Origin: Triatoma infestans
Taxonomy: Eukaryota > Arthropoda > Insecta > Hemiptera > Reduviidae
DNA length: 64,000 bases
Assembly: GCA_011037195.1 (NCBI GenBank)
Contig: JAAEAF010006178.1
Coordinates: 1 to 64,000, forward strand
Direction: 5' to 3'
Shown here: positions 32,395 to 44,337 of the stretch, piece after piece
How the letters are laid out: each line of letters starts with the position of its first letter
How positions within the stretch are numbered: the stretch's first letter is position 1
The notes under the pieces: generated by a model
Database searches by the model: none
Told to the model about the DNA's origin: nothing
Seen by the model: only the letters and a program-made list of their open reading frames with translations
Made by a program: the position numbers and the translations under genes

Positions 32395-33900
32395 GCGATT
32401 TTCTATAAGCAAAAGAGCTCTGAAGTTTCTTGGTGGAAAAATTGATATTAAGAGTATTTCGGAGGGAGATGTAATATTATTAGTTAGAATTGCTTCCAGA
32501 TTCCTAAGGTCCCAAGGCTGGAACACTGGCACCGAGAACCAATTATAGTATATATCTCTTGTGGTTTATCAGTGATTATGAGGTTGATATAAGACGAAAC
32601 CTTATGGTGCACAATGAGCTTCTTTATGACCTGGAATATAGTAACCCCTCATGGGACCCCGGCGCCTAGAATTAGAATGTGACGGCTTCCTTATAATGTT
32701 ATTTCAATATTAACATATTGATGTAATAATATTTATGTATTCTATAAATATTACATTTTTTAACAAATTTATCAATTTGAAAATTCGAGAATACAGTAAG
32801 ACCAATAATTCTTATGATTTATTCACAACTTTTTCAATTTATAATTCTTGTTTGTGAATTTACATAAAAAAAAAATTCTCGTGGAGTGTTACTAATAAAA
32901 AAAAACAAACAATAAAATTAACACAACAGTTAAGTATTGTATAGTAAGTAGTAATTTATATAGTACAAAGTATAGTTTTTAGAAGGATTAATAAATTCTC
33001 ACGGTTCAGCCATTCTTTCAAATGTCGTTGTATTCATTTAACTTTTGTGGTAACAATGCCGAGGTTGAAATCTCTACCACCGAAGGGTTCCCACTTCTTC
33101 TTGAGTTTTCTCACTACTGTCCTGAACTTTCATTCCCATTAAAAGTTTTCTTGATTAATGTAGAAAACATCACCCTCTCAATATATATATATATATATAT
33201 GTATAAAAGTTTTATAACTGAAATAGATTTTTATTTTGCTTCTTATTCTTCTTATATATTTATTTTATTATATCAAATAATCTCATTGTGTGTGTGTGTG
33301 TGTGTGTGTGTGTTTCGTTGTTGTTGTTGTTGTTGACTGTTTTTGAAATAGATAAAAATTTAGCTGTTACTCTCAACACTGACAGGACGATTTATCATAG
33401 AATAATGAAATTCTCTCTCCGTCATGAACAGATTCTCTCATAACTGACATAACCATTATCCACACAACCATGTGTGTACTTTATTATCGCCTGCAGAGGT
33501 TTGTATGATGTATCTATCTCTGTTGTTGTAGTTTAGCACACCAATAAGGAGAATACATCTCTCTTTCTATTTATACACACACACACACACACACACACGA
33601 TAACTATGAGTTATTAGTTACTTGACATATTAATTGTTTTAAAATCTGTTGTGAAACACATACAGTAACTTTTTTTTACTGATAATTTTTGTCAGACTAA
33701 TAAGACTAGTTGCTTTTGTTGCACATCGTCCTTTTTATGTTGCACAAGATTTGTTCGATGCGACAAATTATATGTGCAGAAGATTAATTGAAGAATAATA
33801 TATTAACAAGAGGCCTTAATAATTAAGTTATATAAAAACTCTGCTAATGAAAAGTTAACTATTGGAAGGTGTCAAAAAAGTAAATGATTGCCAAAGTTTA
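32393..33900. other. Non-coding stretch with several microsatellites
   Basis: It holds (AT)n near 33180-33200, (TG)n near 33286-33314 followed by (TTG)n to 33335, and (AC)n near 33574-33598. A faint CMR minus start (TTGTGAAACACATACAG) lies near 33650. No gene is supported. Confidence 0.5.
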
Positions 33901-33901
33901 A

Positions 33902-34099
33902 GATCAATTCTGCAAATTAAGAGATTATCTAAACAAACAGAAAAATTCTCCCAGAACTGGCAGGAAATATGCATTTCAATTCGCAGAAGTGAGAGAGAAA
34001 ATTAATATTTGGAAGAAAAAGTTGAAACAAACGGGATACGATGGGCAATGTAAAGATTTACTTCGATTAGAGATTGGACAAGGAGTGAAGATTAATTAA
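33902..34099 (+). other. Short open frame without a start codon, 65 codons, unrecognised
   Basis: The frame between stops at 33899 and 34097 has no early ATG but an amino-acid mix that looks protein-like (KYAFQFAEVREKINIWKKK, then CKDLLRLEIGQGVKIN). It sits just upstream of a solo LTR of the opposite sense. It could be a relic of an unidentified element or exon, or chance. I cannot assign a family. Confidence 0.15.
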
Positions 34100-34426
34100 G
34101 CTGCAGCCAAAATCATCGAGCTGGTATTCAAGGAGCGTAACTGTAAAGCTGAGCTCTCGAGATCTTAGCGGTGGACGTGCTCTCACGTGTGAGAGCAAAC
34201 AAGTACGCTTGGAACAGAGAGTTTAGTAAAGCCAGCCAAGGATAATTGCTCTAACACAACGGAGATAAATAAATCTATATTGAATTGTTTTTAACACCAT
34301 AGGCAAAATAAGTCACTCCTGTTTAAACAACCGAGATCTGGTAGGAACTATTGACGAAAGGAATTGTAGATTTTGAAGCGACGGAACTTCCCACAAAAGG
34401 GAAAAGATGTGAAATGTTTTTGGTGA

Positions 34427-34864
34427 TGTTATGTGTTTGTGTGCTGGTAGCTTGTGTATCACGAGCGGTTTAGTAAAAGGGTTTGTAAGTATATATATGT
34501 TTAAGAGAGTGAAGTATCAGAAATAAGAAAGTAGTCACCACTGCTAACAATAAATATATTCTATTAAAATAATAACTACAAGTATTTGCAAGATAAATTA
34601 TTAACTTATTAATATGCACTGATGCTAAGAGACCGAAAAACATGTGTTCTGCTTCGGCGTCTACAACCAGCTATCCTTGTTTGAAAGCAGAATGCTGACT
34701 GTCCGAAGGAATGCCTTCTCTTACAAAACAGTTGGTCAAGTGGCATTGTATTAATTTAACGGATTCTTAGTGTCTTCTACCTGAAATGTCCTTTTGCAAG
34801 GGAATGTCACATATTTTGATTTTTTCAAATTAAATGTATTTTTATCTTTCTTGCATCCATCACA
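34427..34864 (-). repeat. Solo LTR of the same family as the 8.3-13.2 kb element
   Basis: On the minus strand it starts TGTGATGGATGCAAGAAAG at 34864 and ends ACACATAACA at 34427, 438 bp. Shared blocks with the 3' LTR at 8262-8711 include CACGAGCG, AGTAGTCAC and TATATTCT plus the start. No internal region follows on either side, and I found no clear target duplication. Recombination between two LTRs is the usual origin. Confidence 0.8.
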
Positions 34865-34869
34865 GATGT

Positions 34870-35751
34870 TTTAGATGATATTAAATCATTTCACATAATT
34901 ATGATTTAATCGTAGTCTTTAGAAAAAACATAATATGTTTAGTTAGTTTGGATATAGAAATATTTTTGTTGTTAAAATATAAAAATAATCTAATATATTG
35001 CCGTTATTTATGTATTCTTAAAACAGTTGTAAACAAACTGTATTTTCCACTAATGGCTCAACTAATCTTCTCACTATATTTACAGTGTTAAATATGACGG
35101 CCTTCTGAAGTAAAAAAAAAAATATAATAATTCCTTTCTGACATTCAGCATTTATACTTTTTGATATAATTATATATCAGACTATTTTGTCAACCTTCCT
35201 CGTTTATGAATTTTCACACTTAAGTCTGTGTACTTTCGAATCTTTTCAGATATAGTAGTTTAATATTTTGTATGAGGGGAACCACCATATCTGCTATACA
35301 AACTTTAATTATTTATCCCGCTGCAGTGAAGATGGATCTTTATAATAAAGAGTATAACGCTCCGATTCTAGTATAAGAACTGGAATTTTGCTATAGTATA
35401 TGACACACTGTTTTTTAACCTAAATTTCGATGTTCTACAGTGGTAACCTGATTATAGTGATGTAATATTATTATTATTATTAGTATTAAGTTGTTGTTGG
35501 TATTGTTATTATATCGTAGGTTGAAAAGAAAACAAAAGAATTTAAAGTGGCTGACTAACAATAAGTTATTAATAACTCAAGCAACACCTTGCGAATACAT
35601 TGCAATTACAATATGAGACTAAAAATTAATTAATTACTCATAATAAATACCTTACATTAAAATGAATACGACAGTTTTCTTGGAAATTTGCATAAACAAA
35701 TCATGTATGACAGTATTTGACATGATTCACAAAATGAATTTTATATATATA

Positions 35752-35791
<40 letters not shown>

Positions 35792-35945
35792 AGTGTGTGT
35801 GTTCATGAAGGGCACAATGCCAAAAAAACTAACTAGTTTTGACTGGTATTGTTTATGAACAGTTGGTTATCTATAATAGTAGAATTAGCTAAACAAATAA
35901 CATTTTAGTTTTCTCCACTTCTTATATTTTGAGTAAATCTGCAAT
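34870..35945. other. AT-rich non-coding stretch with TG microsatellite
   Basis: A TATG/(TG)n run lies at about 35746-35802. No gene or known repeat was seen. Confidence 0.5.
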
Positions 35946-35949
35946 AAAA

Positions 35950-36271
35950 TCAATTACCTAATTGTCCGTTTCATAGCGACGACGAAGATATGCTGTGCCT
36001 CTTCTAGAGGTTTGCAAAAAAATTTACTCACCTGGAACTGTTTAGCGCGCGGTTATATCCATTTACGGATCGGGCTCCAATAAATTTATCTGTATGAGAG
36101 CAGCGCAGTACCAGAATGCTGTCTATTTTCTCACAGTATCTGCATGCACCATCGTGTTTTAAATGTAGCTTCCTTAGATGCCCGCCGAGTTTACAATGTA
36201 CAATGAGAGAACCCATTGGCATTTTGCAGCCTATTTGCATCTCTCAGTTCTTTTCCGGCTATAGTTGCACA
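35950..36271 (-). pseudogene. LINE pol C-terminal relic (post-RNase H region)
   Basis: The frame 36240-36028 reads HCKLGGHLRKLHLKHDGAC and CRYCEKIDSIL, then VLRCSHTD. This follows the TGHxxLxxHLxxxGL, CxxC, HxxxxC pattern at the end of RNase H-bearing LINE ORF2 proteins. After a stop, another frame gives FCKPLEEAQHIFVVAMKRT. It is 5'-truncated and decayed, and a SINE is inserted next to it. Confidence 0.6.
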
Positions 36272-36284
36272 TCACCTGTTAGAA

Positions 36285-36490
36285 AAGTAAAGTAAAGTAA
36301 TGCCTATTTTTTCAGGCGGGCTTAACGTCCAACTACCAAATTAGGTGTCATGGACGGGGGCGGAAGCACCTACTTTACTGTTAACATTTTTCATACCAAT
36401 ATAAAATTTAGCAGTTATACGCTGGACTCGAACTGGGATCCCCCCACTTACAAGTCCATGCTCATAACCACTACACCAACACCCGCTCCG
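36285..36490 (-). mobile_element. tRNA-derived SINE of a second type, with 13-bp target duplication
   Basis: On the minus strand GGTGTAGTGGTTATGAGC (A box region) and GTTCGAGTCC (B box) lead into an unrelated body and a TTACTTTACTTTACTTT tail. TCACCTGTTAGAA flanks both sides (36272-36284 and 36491-36503) perfectly, so both boundaries are exact. It lacks the CTAGGAGCCTCTACA block of the other three SINEs, so it is a separate family. Confidence 0.88.
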
Positions 36491-37379
36491 TCACCTGTTA
36501 GAATGAGAGTATCAAAATTCAAAGAGAAAGAGTTTCTCCACTGGTGGATTACTCTATCAGGCTCTTTAAACATGTGAAATCAAACCTTGAAATCATCACG
36601 TAATAATTTACAATTATTAGGACATATTGTTGTAATTGTAAATTGACTAATAAAAAGAAAAAAAAAGTTGTTCAGAAATATGTTAGCTACTAAACTATTG
36701 TTAGATAATACGTGGGTTACAAAAAAAAACAACGAAAAAATGTGCATTTCGGACATTTGAGGACGGATTTTTTTGAGCAGCTTCTATTTTTTTCCCTTTT
36801 CGTGAATTAAGGAATCTATCCCTGAATTTTGGCGTTTAGTCATGAAATACCTGTCAACTGGGGCAGTACCCCTGATTATCTGCGGGCTTGTGAAGATAGC
36901 GAGCTTTTTTTTTTTTTAGAAATATCGGGATCAATAATATAGAAATATTGATTTTGTAACATCAGTGAATCAAGCTGAGCTTGATTTATAATCACAATTA
37001 TTCACAATTTATAACAAATTTGATTTTGAAATTGTAGAGTTTAAAATGTCTTTTATTAATAAAGGGGGAGACTATTCAATTCTTTACTTCATTGTGAAAG
37101 TCCGTTTCGTGATCACCCCTTCTTATAGAAAGTTCTGATAAACACTGTCAGATCTTCTGCTATCACAATGCAAAGCTGACATATATTGGAGTGGTCAAAA
37201 CAAATTGTTCTGAAAATGGACGAATACTTGAAATAGGCCGATGACTAGAAAACATTTTATAATGAAAAAATGGCACTTTAGGGAGTTCCCTAAAAATGGC
37301 AGTGCCCGAAAAGTGTTTCCCGAGTGCAGGAGTTCCCGAAAAATGTTTCAAATAAAAGTGGTATCTTATTTTGGCATTA

Positions 37380-38462
37380 TTATTATTATTATTATTCACA
37401 AAAGGGGAGGGAAGTAAACCCTACGCTATCCAAAGCCCCCTCGGGCCCATATAGCTACCCCTAAAGAATACCTACCACTGGGACTAGAATGAAAATCCAG
37501 GCCCAGGGTTTAACCATCTAAGTTTCACAACAGACCGAACAAATCGGACCAAAACCTTAAAAGGACACAGCTTAAGATCCTCTACCGACATCCTATTCCG
37601 GCCGAAGGTCCTAAACCTAATCTCCTCACAACCCAAACAATTCGTCATCAATGCATGGGTGTTTCCTCCTCAGTTTCACAAACTCTACAAAAAGGGTCAG
37701 GCACAAGTCCCATTATATAGAGATGTCTCCTTAAACCACAATGCCCAGTGAGAAATCCAACCAGATACCTGAGGGAGGTCCGTGAAAGACATCGGACCCC
37801 ACTACTCAAAGCTCCACCCGGACCCCCAATGAGCATTTTAGACTGCCGACAACCCACTGCACTCATTCATAAGGATGAGTGCTGCGAGGTCATCCACTTC
37901 TGAAAGCCCGACAAACATGTGCCAGAAGACACACCAACAGCAGGCTCTGGACCAATGAAAGGGAGAGAGGCACCTAATTTGGCAAACCTATCCACCTCCT
38001 CATTCCCAAAGATTCCCATATGACCTGGAACCCAGACCAGAAGCACATCCTTTAATGAAGAAAGATCTTCCAGTCTTTTAGAACATTCCAACACAATCTG
38101 GAAGTGAAGACACATGAATTAAGCGCCTTCAACGCAGCCTGGCTGTCCGAGCAGATACAAACACCTTTTAAATTAGTGTTACGCACCCTCTCATCCAAAA
38201 TACAGCAAAGAATTGCATAAACCTCAGCCTGGAAAACGGTGGCCCACTCACCAAGAGGCGCTACCAAATGATCTCCCGTCTCAAAATAGACGGCAGCCCC
38301 AGACCTACCATCCATCCTGGAACCGTCCGTGTAGCATCGGAGATAATTCTCAAGAATCACACCAGACGGATCCAGGGTTAACCAATCTTCCCTAGAAGGC
38401 AACCTAACCCTGTAGGAATGACCAAAGACAAAAGTCTTCAAATTCCTATCAGAAGGGAAACC
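37380..38462 (-). mobile_element. 5'-truncated RNase H LINE (I/R1-like), with 13-bp target duplication
   Basis: TATTTTGGCATTA flanks the insert (37367-37379 and 38463-38475). On the minus strand it begins inside ORF2 upstream of RNase H, carries a 3' UTR of about 250 bp, and ends in an (AAT)n tail at 37380-37396. Base composition is near 50% G+C, unlike its surroundings. Truncation, tail and duplication together show target-primed insertion. Confidence 0.88.
37648..38441 (-). pseudogene. LINE ORF2 C-terminus with RNase H, frameshifted
   Basis: The frame from 38441 carries the RNase H core: CYTDGSRMDG (first Asp, near 38330), VFQAEVYAI (Glu) and CSDSQAALKAL (Asp). A shift near 38090-38115 moves to the frame with LVWVPGHMGIFGNEEVDRFA (His/Asp). 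After a stop at 37867 a third frame (37866-37648) gives LTGHCGLRRHLYIMGLV and FCRVCETEEETPMH, the C-terminal zinc-binding end. RNase H would remove the RNA template during retrotransposition. At least two lesions show it is inactive. Confidence 0.85.
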
Positions 38463-38600
38463 TATTTTGGCATTAGTAAAATATATTAAGTGTTGAGACA
38501 GAAAATCATTGCTACCGTTTTCTCAATCTTGTCGAATGCACTTCATGTTAATCGAAATGTGATTTGAAGTTTGAAGCTTGTTCCAATTTGTTTTCTTTTT

Positions 38601-39325
38601 GAGTTATGCTATACATAAAAACACATAGATAAACATAGAGCAATCTCAATAAATATTTTTTCGTATTAGCAATAACACAAAATGAATTTCCGATGCACTT
38701 TCTTCACTTACAGATGCGCGAATGGTTGGTTCATGGCATTTAGTTTCAATGGTCCATTAAGAAATCTAGTGTTCATTGTCTAAAATTATAATTAGTTAAT
38801 TACCATACCTATTTGAGTCAATTACCCATTAACTATTTACTATATTATGAAAGCCAGAAAAAGAAATAAATGCGTAACTAATATATACTTAAAGGAGGCG
38901 CCATATATCGTCTGATTAATTGGCTGAACTTTTTATTTTTTTATTTTTACCTTGCGCCATAATTTTCAGTGTAACATCTTTATTGCTCATTTTAAGTGAT
39001 GCATCATTGCACTCTCTCTTTCTTTTATTGTATACTAATTATGTATGAAGGGTGTGTATTCTTTTTTTGTATCATGACTCATTGCTAAATAATTTATAAT
39101 ATAGTCTCATCATTATATTTGCATCATAGGCACGTTGCAATTTTTTACTTATTTGTTCCAAATTTATATTTTTAGTTTGCATTATGAAATCAGTGAGTGA
39201 ATGACCATCAAAATATCATACCTCTCTAATATCAGTTTTCTCGGGAATTAAGTAGTTTTTAATAGTTAGTATCATAAATTTATGGAGTAAATCGTAGAAA
39301 ATTGAAAACACTTTCGGAATTTTGT
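38601..39325. other. AT-rich non-coding stretch
   Basis: No gene, RNA or clear repeat was seen. Confidence 0.5.
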
Positions 39326-39651
39326 ACTTCCGATCTACTAATTTTTTCAAGCTCGAAATTTTAGTATCATTAAAGCTAAAAATCTCGTTGAATAAAATGT
39401 TACTGCCGGTTGAGAAATTTTGACAGGTAACTTCCTGTCGGATCCTGTTTGTTATGGTGAAACCCACACGGAATGTCAAGTTTGAACTTTCCACGATTTT
39501 TCTTTTTTGAACTGTACTATTCACTTACGCACACATACATACACAATTTTCTAAAAACAAATTTTTCAGATTCAGAGGACCTCAAAAGATGTATTTCCAG
39601 TCGAAAAACTTGATATAGAAAAACAATACTTCCTTTTATTAAGGAGTAAAA
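39326..39651 (-). repeat. CMR copy 16, partial
   Basis: It starts near the module boundary (TACTTCCGATCTACTAATTT), then GTTACTGCCGGTTGAG, GTCGGATCCTG, GGACCTCAAAAGATG and the left tip AATACTTCCTTTTATTAAGG. The module is largely deleted, and the right tip is missing. Confidence 0.65.
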
Positions 39652-39849
39652 ATTAAATTGAATCCAATTAAATATTAAGAAAGTAAAAATTAATATTGAA
39701 TCCAAAATGATCAATTTACATTTTTTCTGAAGTTCACCCTTTAACTGGCTATAAATATTGAGAATAATAATATTAAAGGAAGTCAACAGGAATACGAAAA
39801 GATGATAAGGATCTTCAGTAGCGGTCTGAGGGTCACCCACTATTTTGGC

Positions 39850-40424
39850 CGGGGTGACAGGTAAGAGGAAAAAGGTGTCTACTATCCTGGAATTTGTTCG
39901 TTCGGTAATATTCGCACAAGATCGGCCGATACGGATGGAGATTGCAGTTTTTATGTGTGTATGTGTGTTTGTATATGTTGTTGTAAGTGTGCAGAAGTGG
40001 TAGCTGGGGGTGATCGTCTAGGGCACGTGGCTGCTGCCAACCAGCCAGAGTTTCTCCCCCCTACTGTGTACGGAAGAAGGGAGAGAGTTAAAGCCGGCTG
40101 CGGAGTGTGTACAGCTTGCTAGACAGTGTTTAGTTGACTGTTATGGTGTGTACATCGCAGTTACGTCCATATTCTAAGTTTTTGTTGTTTTTTTTTTTCC
40201 AGAATTTTCTTTTGTAACTTCATGAAACAATTGTTTTTCTAGCATTCTTCTCTTATTTAATGTTGTGGTGTGTGTGTGTGACAAAATGTCTTAAGCTGAT
40301 ATTTTTGGGTTAGTTTTTTTTATTTATTTAAACTATTAGAAGTGTTTTCGAGAGAAAAAATTATTAGTGTTTGGTGTTTATTACATGTGATCTATATTTG
40401 TATGATTCGTATTTTAATAATAAT
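39850..40424 (+). promoter_or_regulatory. Candidate promoter and 5' leader of a host gene
   Basis: This stretch is visibly less AT-rich than its surroundings, has no CMR or other repeat, and holds GATCGGCCGATACGGATGG, GGGCACGTGGCTGCTGCC (with an E-box CACGTG) and a GAGAGAG tract. It lies directly upstream of the candidate exon at 40425. A leader with an intron is possible: TTTTTTTTTTCCAG at about 40189-40202 resembles a splice acceptor. The transcript start cannot be fixed by reading. Confidence 0.25.
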
Positions 40425-40619
40425 ATGCCTCCACCTCCGCCTACTAAGCGGGCCTTATCTGAACATCTACGTTTACCACAATCTGGTGCACCAGTTAAAC
40501 AAGGATGGTTTGCTTCGTTATCACGGCCGATCAAGAAAAGATTTGGCGGTGGAGGTGGACAATTACCACCGCCTCCACCAAGAAGAGCGAAAAGTGCCTG
40601 GGATATTACGCCTAGCATG
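40425..40619 (+). CDS. Candidate first coding exon, Pro/Gly-rich basic protein, unrecognised
   Basis: The open frame from ATG 40425 gives 65 residues: MPPPPPTKRALSEHLRLP, then QGWFASLSRPIKKRFGGGGG, PPPPPRRAKSAWDITPSM. It has balanced codon use and higher G+C than the flanks, and no repeat resemblance. I chose this ATG because the codons before it (from 40371) are AT-rich and low-complexity. A donor-like ATG|GTTTGT at 40619/40620 would end the exon in phase 0; otherwise the frame stops at 40664. Polyproline tracts could bind SH3, WW or EVH1 domains and the IKKRF patch is basic. I do not recognise the family, and the downstream exons are not in view. It may be chance. Confidence 0.4.
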
Positions 40620-40664
40620 GTTTGTGCTGATTTATTTATTTATTTATTTTTATATAATATTTAG

Positions 40665-41804
40665 AGCATCGTCCTAATGCAGAAGCTGCTCAGTAGTCTT
40701 ATTTAGGCGATTTAGTTTCAATCAAATACGGAAGATAAAATAGTTCGCTTTAAACACGTTATTATCATAAAGTGCTTTTATCATTAAAACTCGCCCAGTC
40801 TTTGTTAATAAAGTAAACAAATATAGAATCAAAATAATTTACTTAAAAATAATATATTTATGTTTTTGTTTTTTTTAAATTTCATTTTTACTCTAAAGTC
40901 AAACCATTAACAAAAGATATTTCAAATTTAGTTTGTTTGACGTTACTATAGAACACAAAAATATCTACCCAGTTTTAACCAAATTTTCTTCACATAAATA
41001 TAGAATTTACCTAACGATTATTATTTTCATAGACGTAAATTTTAGAATTATAATAAAATTCTCAATTTATTATTTATTTTGTTTTACAATTTATTTATGT
41101 TATAACAAATTTAATTCCCTTGCAGCCTCATATGGATTTAACTCATTTAAATTTCTAATTAGGTTAATCATATTTTAAGAAATAAATAAATAAAAAACTC
41201 CTTATCATTCTGCATTATGTGCACTAACAATTCTCATGAGTGCAATACCCTCACAGTATTATTAATAACGTCTGGCGCTAGGTTTTTAGACAATCTCATT
41301 AATAAATTCTTGATTGTTTTTTTTGTTTTGGAATATTATAAAATCCAATTTTAATTGAAATTAAAACTCATATAAATATCATAACTTTTTTTTTTCCAAA
41401 GTGAAAATACTTGCGTACAATATTCCTTCAATCTGTAGAATTGGACAGTTATATATAATTGACAAATGTTTAATCATAGTTGCGTGTTTAATAATGAAAT
41501 ATTAGTGTATAAAACAGACAAATGTCTTTTTCTCTTATTGCAGTTTCCATTGCCATCAATTTTACAAATTTCCTTTAGACTTGTAATTCTTATTGGATGT
41601 TTTTGTCATCAGTGTTATATCAATGGGAAAATCTAAGTGTTAAATAACACTTTTTTTTTTGAGGAAAAATTAACCTTAATTAATAACTTTCCACGAAAAT
41701 CCCCTTAAACCAATTATTTTTACAGAAAGAAGTTTTAAAATGTTTATAGAGAAAATTACAGAAATCTAAAAAATAAAAATAAAAACTGTTTATTAAATAC
41801 GCAT
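40665..41804. other. AT-rich stretch, possibly intron
   Basis: No repeat or gene is seen. If 40425-40619 is an exon, this is the start of its intron. Confidence 0.35.
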
Positions 41805-42192
41805 TTTAAGGTCGATCGATTTTTTTTTCAAACTCAGAATATTTAATATTTAATTCTAAATTAATATTTTTGGATGAAAGAATCTTCTAATAAAAACTAA
41901 AGCCGTTTTCTAGGAAAATCGTAAGTAACTGAAGAAATCCATTTAATATTGTGGGTATTTCCGGTTGAGGTTAAGGACGCACATTACTTCTGTTGGATCC
42001 CATTGTGATACCCAAATAAAAATATTAAGTTTGAGAACTTCATGCGATTTTTCAGTTTTGAGCTATTTATGCTGTTCACATAAACATACACAGAGACCAT
42101 TTTCTAAAAACGCTTTTTCTGACTCAAAACATGGGCCTCAAAACGTTTATTTCCGGTGAAATATGGGAGGAGTATTTCCTCTTGTAGGTGTA
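41805..42192 (-). repeat. CMR copy 17, partial
   Basis: Starts in a module (TTTAAGGTCGATCGATTTTT), then TATTTCCGGTTGAGG, TTGGATCCCATTGTGATACC, TTTTTCAGTTTTGAGC, GGGCCTCAAAACG and tip GAGTATTTCCTCTTG. The module is shortened. Confidence 0.65.
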
Positions 42193-42845
42193 AAAAAAAA
42201 AAAAGAAGTAATAAATACTTTTTTGCCTTCATATAAATTTCCCTAAAAATGTTAAAAACGGAAGTGATGCATATATATATGTATCTATGCAATTTAAAAA
42301 CAAAACAAAAAACGTGTGAAAACTGAATAAACCTTCCAATCGCCATTTTTTTTAAACAACTATAGGGTCGCATTTCCGGTTAATTGATTTTTCAACAATC
42401 TTAGTATTTTTTTATAAACATTATAAATAAACTGTCTTTAGTAGTTGGTGTCATCCGCTTAGCTTAGGTGTATTGTGAGATATAAATTAACTAGGTATAA
42501 ATTTTCGTGTCTTGCCTTGGATTTTATTTAATTTATAAACATGAGAAAAATTCAGAATAAAATAAATGTGGTCCCAGTCTACGAGCTCTCTGATCGGTAG
42601 TTGAATATAAAATCGGTGATAAAATCTTGGAAATTTAGACTTAAATATTGTAGTTATGAGAACTATATCATGTTTTGAAAAGCAATATTCTACTGAGAAT
42701 CATGAGATCATCGTTTCGCATGGAAATTCCAAAAAAAAATCTATTTCTCTGAGGAAAAAATATAAATGTTTTATAAAAAATTTTATCTTATTAAGTAGAA
42801 ATATAAATGTAGATTACAAGAACATTACAATAACTAAATAAATGG

Positions 42846-43130
42846 AGAGTTACACTTCCGGTTGATGGATTTTGAGCCAAATCTTTTTTGACGCTACCCA
42901 TGGTGGATTATAAACGGAATATCACATTTTAAGTCTCCTAATTAGAGCGAAAGAGAGTGAGAATGAGGAGTGGGCGAGAAAAAAGAAAGAAAGAGGCAGA
43001 GAGATCAAAACATAAAAATATTTTTCTTTCGTATTCAGCGAATTTCAAAAGTTTCATTTCCTGTAAAAATTTAGTCCCGAAAATTGTTGACATGATCGCA
43101 ATATTTCCTTTTATAAGAATAAGAGAAAGT
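42846..43130 (-). repeat. CMR copy 18, leader and left tip only
   Basis: GTTACACTTCCGGTTGATGG leads into CCATGGTGGATTATAAACGG, a GA-rich tract in the microsatellite position, and the tip GATCGCAATATTTCC, AAGAGAAAGT. Confidence 0.65.
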
Positions 43131-43644
43131 AAATACCTTCTCCTACTACAATTCGCAGATTCATTCTACAGAACATGAAATTTTGTGGTGAACAATTAAC
43201 TGCGCTGGTGTTATATATGTACTAGTCAATTATACAGTATAGATAACTTTACTTTGAATGGCATTAGCCACACAGAACCAATATAAAAACCTTTTTTCTG
43301 CAATCGTTCAATAATGTGACGAATATTATTACACTAAATTTAGTTAATAAAGTTCACACATTTACACACAAGTGAGTTTACACATTACTTTCTCTTACTA
43401 ATGTGTGAAAATAACATTATTCAAACTCTAATTACCCCGACATCTAGCGGCAATATGCAAAAATAAGATCAAAACACATCCTAGAAAAAGCGGATTTCAG
43501 GTTATATCAAATGGAACAGGTTATAGAGAAAGAGGAAATACATGAATTGAATTTGAAATACATACTCAATATTTGCACCTTTTTATGTTTTTTTTATTAT
43601 CATATTAATTAAGAACCAATTTTACTACGATTGCAAAGAAAAAA

Positions 43645-44337
43645 ATCTGGTGTGAAACACTCACACAACTTTCTCTTACTTCTGTTCTCAAAATTATAAT
43701 TGACAAATTTTATAATTTGTGTATTAAATTTAATGAAATGCGTCGATAACGGAAAAAACTGTTCAGTAAAAGCGCACTTCCGGTTTACTAATTTTCTTTA
43801 AAACTCGGAATTTTGGCCATATGTTTATTTCTAATTAATTTTGTTTGGATGATAGAATTGTATAATCAACTGTGATAGCACTTTAGAGAAAAACATAACC
43901 CCGCTCCACCCCTAAAAGTGCCCTTAAATGTATTTTCCCGGAGAAATGTTTCAAATAAAAGTTGTAGCTCTTTGCATGTGTAGTTGATGTTGCAAGTTTA
44001 ATGAAAATCGTCGGAGCCATTTTAGAGAAAATCGCAAAAAAGTAAACAACTAGTAAAGTGGTACTTCCGGTTGAGTAATTTTGACAGATAATGTACGCTC
44101 AAATCCCATGGTGATACCTAAACGTAATATCAAGTTTCAACTTTCTACGGTTTTTCGTTTTTGAGCTAAGCTGTTCACATACATACGATACACGCACACA
44201 CACACACACACAGACCCTTTGCTAAAAACCACTTTTTTGGAATCAGTGGACCTTAAAACGTATATTTCCGGTGAAAAATCGATATCGAAAATTTCACACG
44301 ATTACAACACTTCCTCTTACTAGGAGTTTGAGAAAGT
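43645..44337 (-). repeat. CMR copy 19, one module, well preserved
   Basis: It starts A7-TCTGGTGTGAAACACTCAC, has ACTTCCGG at about 43787 and 44063 (276 bp apart), CCATGGTGATACC, a CA microsatellite near 44188-44212, and ends CTTCCTCTTACTAGGAG, GAGAAAGT. Length 693 bp. Confidence 0.88.

Larger units (their letters stand above)
37262..38600 (-). repeat. CMR copy 15, eroded, split by a LINE
   Basis: A minus-sense module piece (ATGGCACTTTAGGGAG, GAAAAATGTTTCAAATAAAAG) ends at 37379. After the LINE it resumes at 38463 and continues into a leader-like TTTGAAGCTTGTTCC, TTTTTGAGTTATGC and CACATAGATAAAC. The left tip is lost. Confidence 0.5.

Noticed and set aside
32272..32532. Minus ORF with a long lysine run
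   Set aside because: It is the translation of the 46-nt T run.
36350..36577. 75-codon plus ORF
   Set aside because: It lies across a SINE and its duplicated flank and is a by-product of them.
40364..40618. Minus ORF of 84 codons with polyproline and polyglycine
   Set aside because: It is the antisense of the plus-strand candidate exon; PPPPP/GGGGG mirror each other. The plus frame has the better start, leader and donor.
43430..43460. GACATCTAGCGGCAA motif as an insulator-type binding site
   Set aside because: A single short match with no supporting context; it could equally be a transposon fragment.
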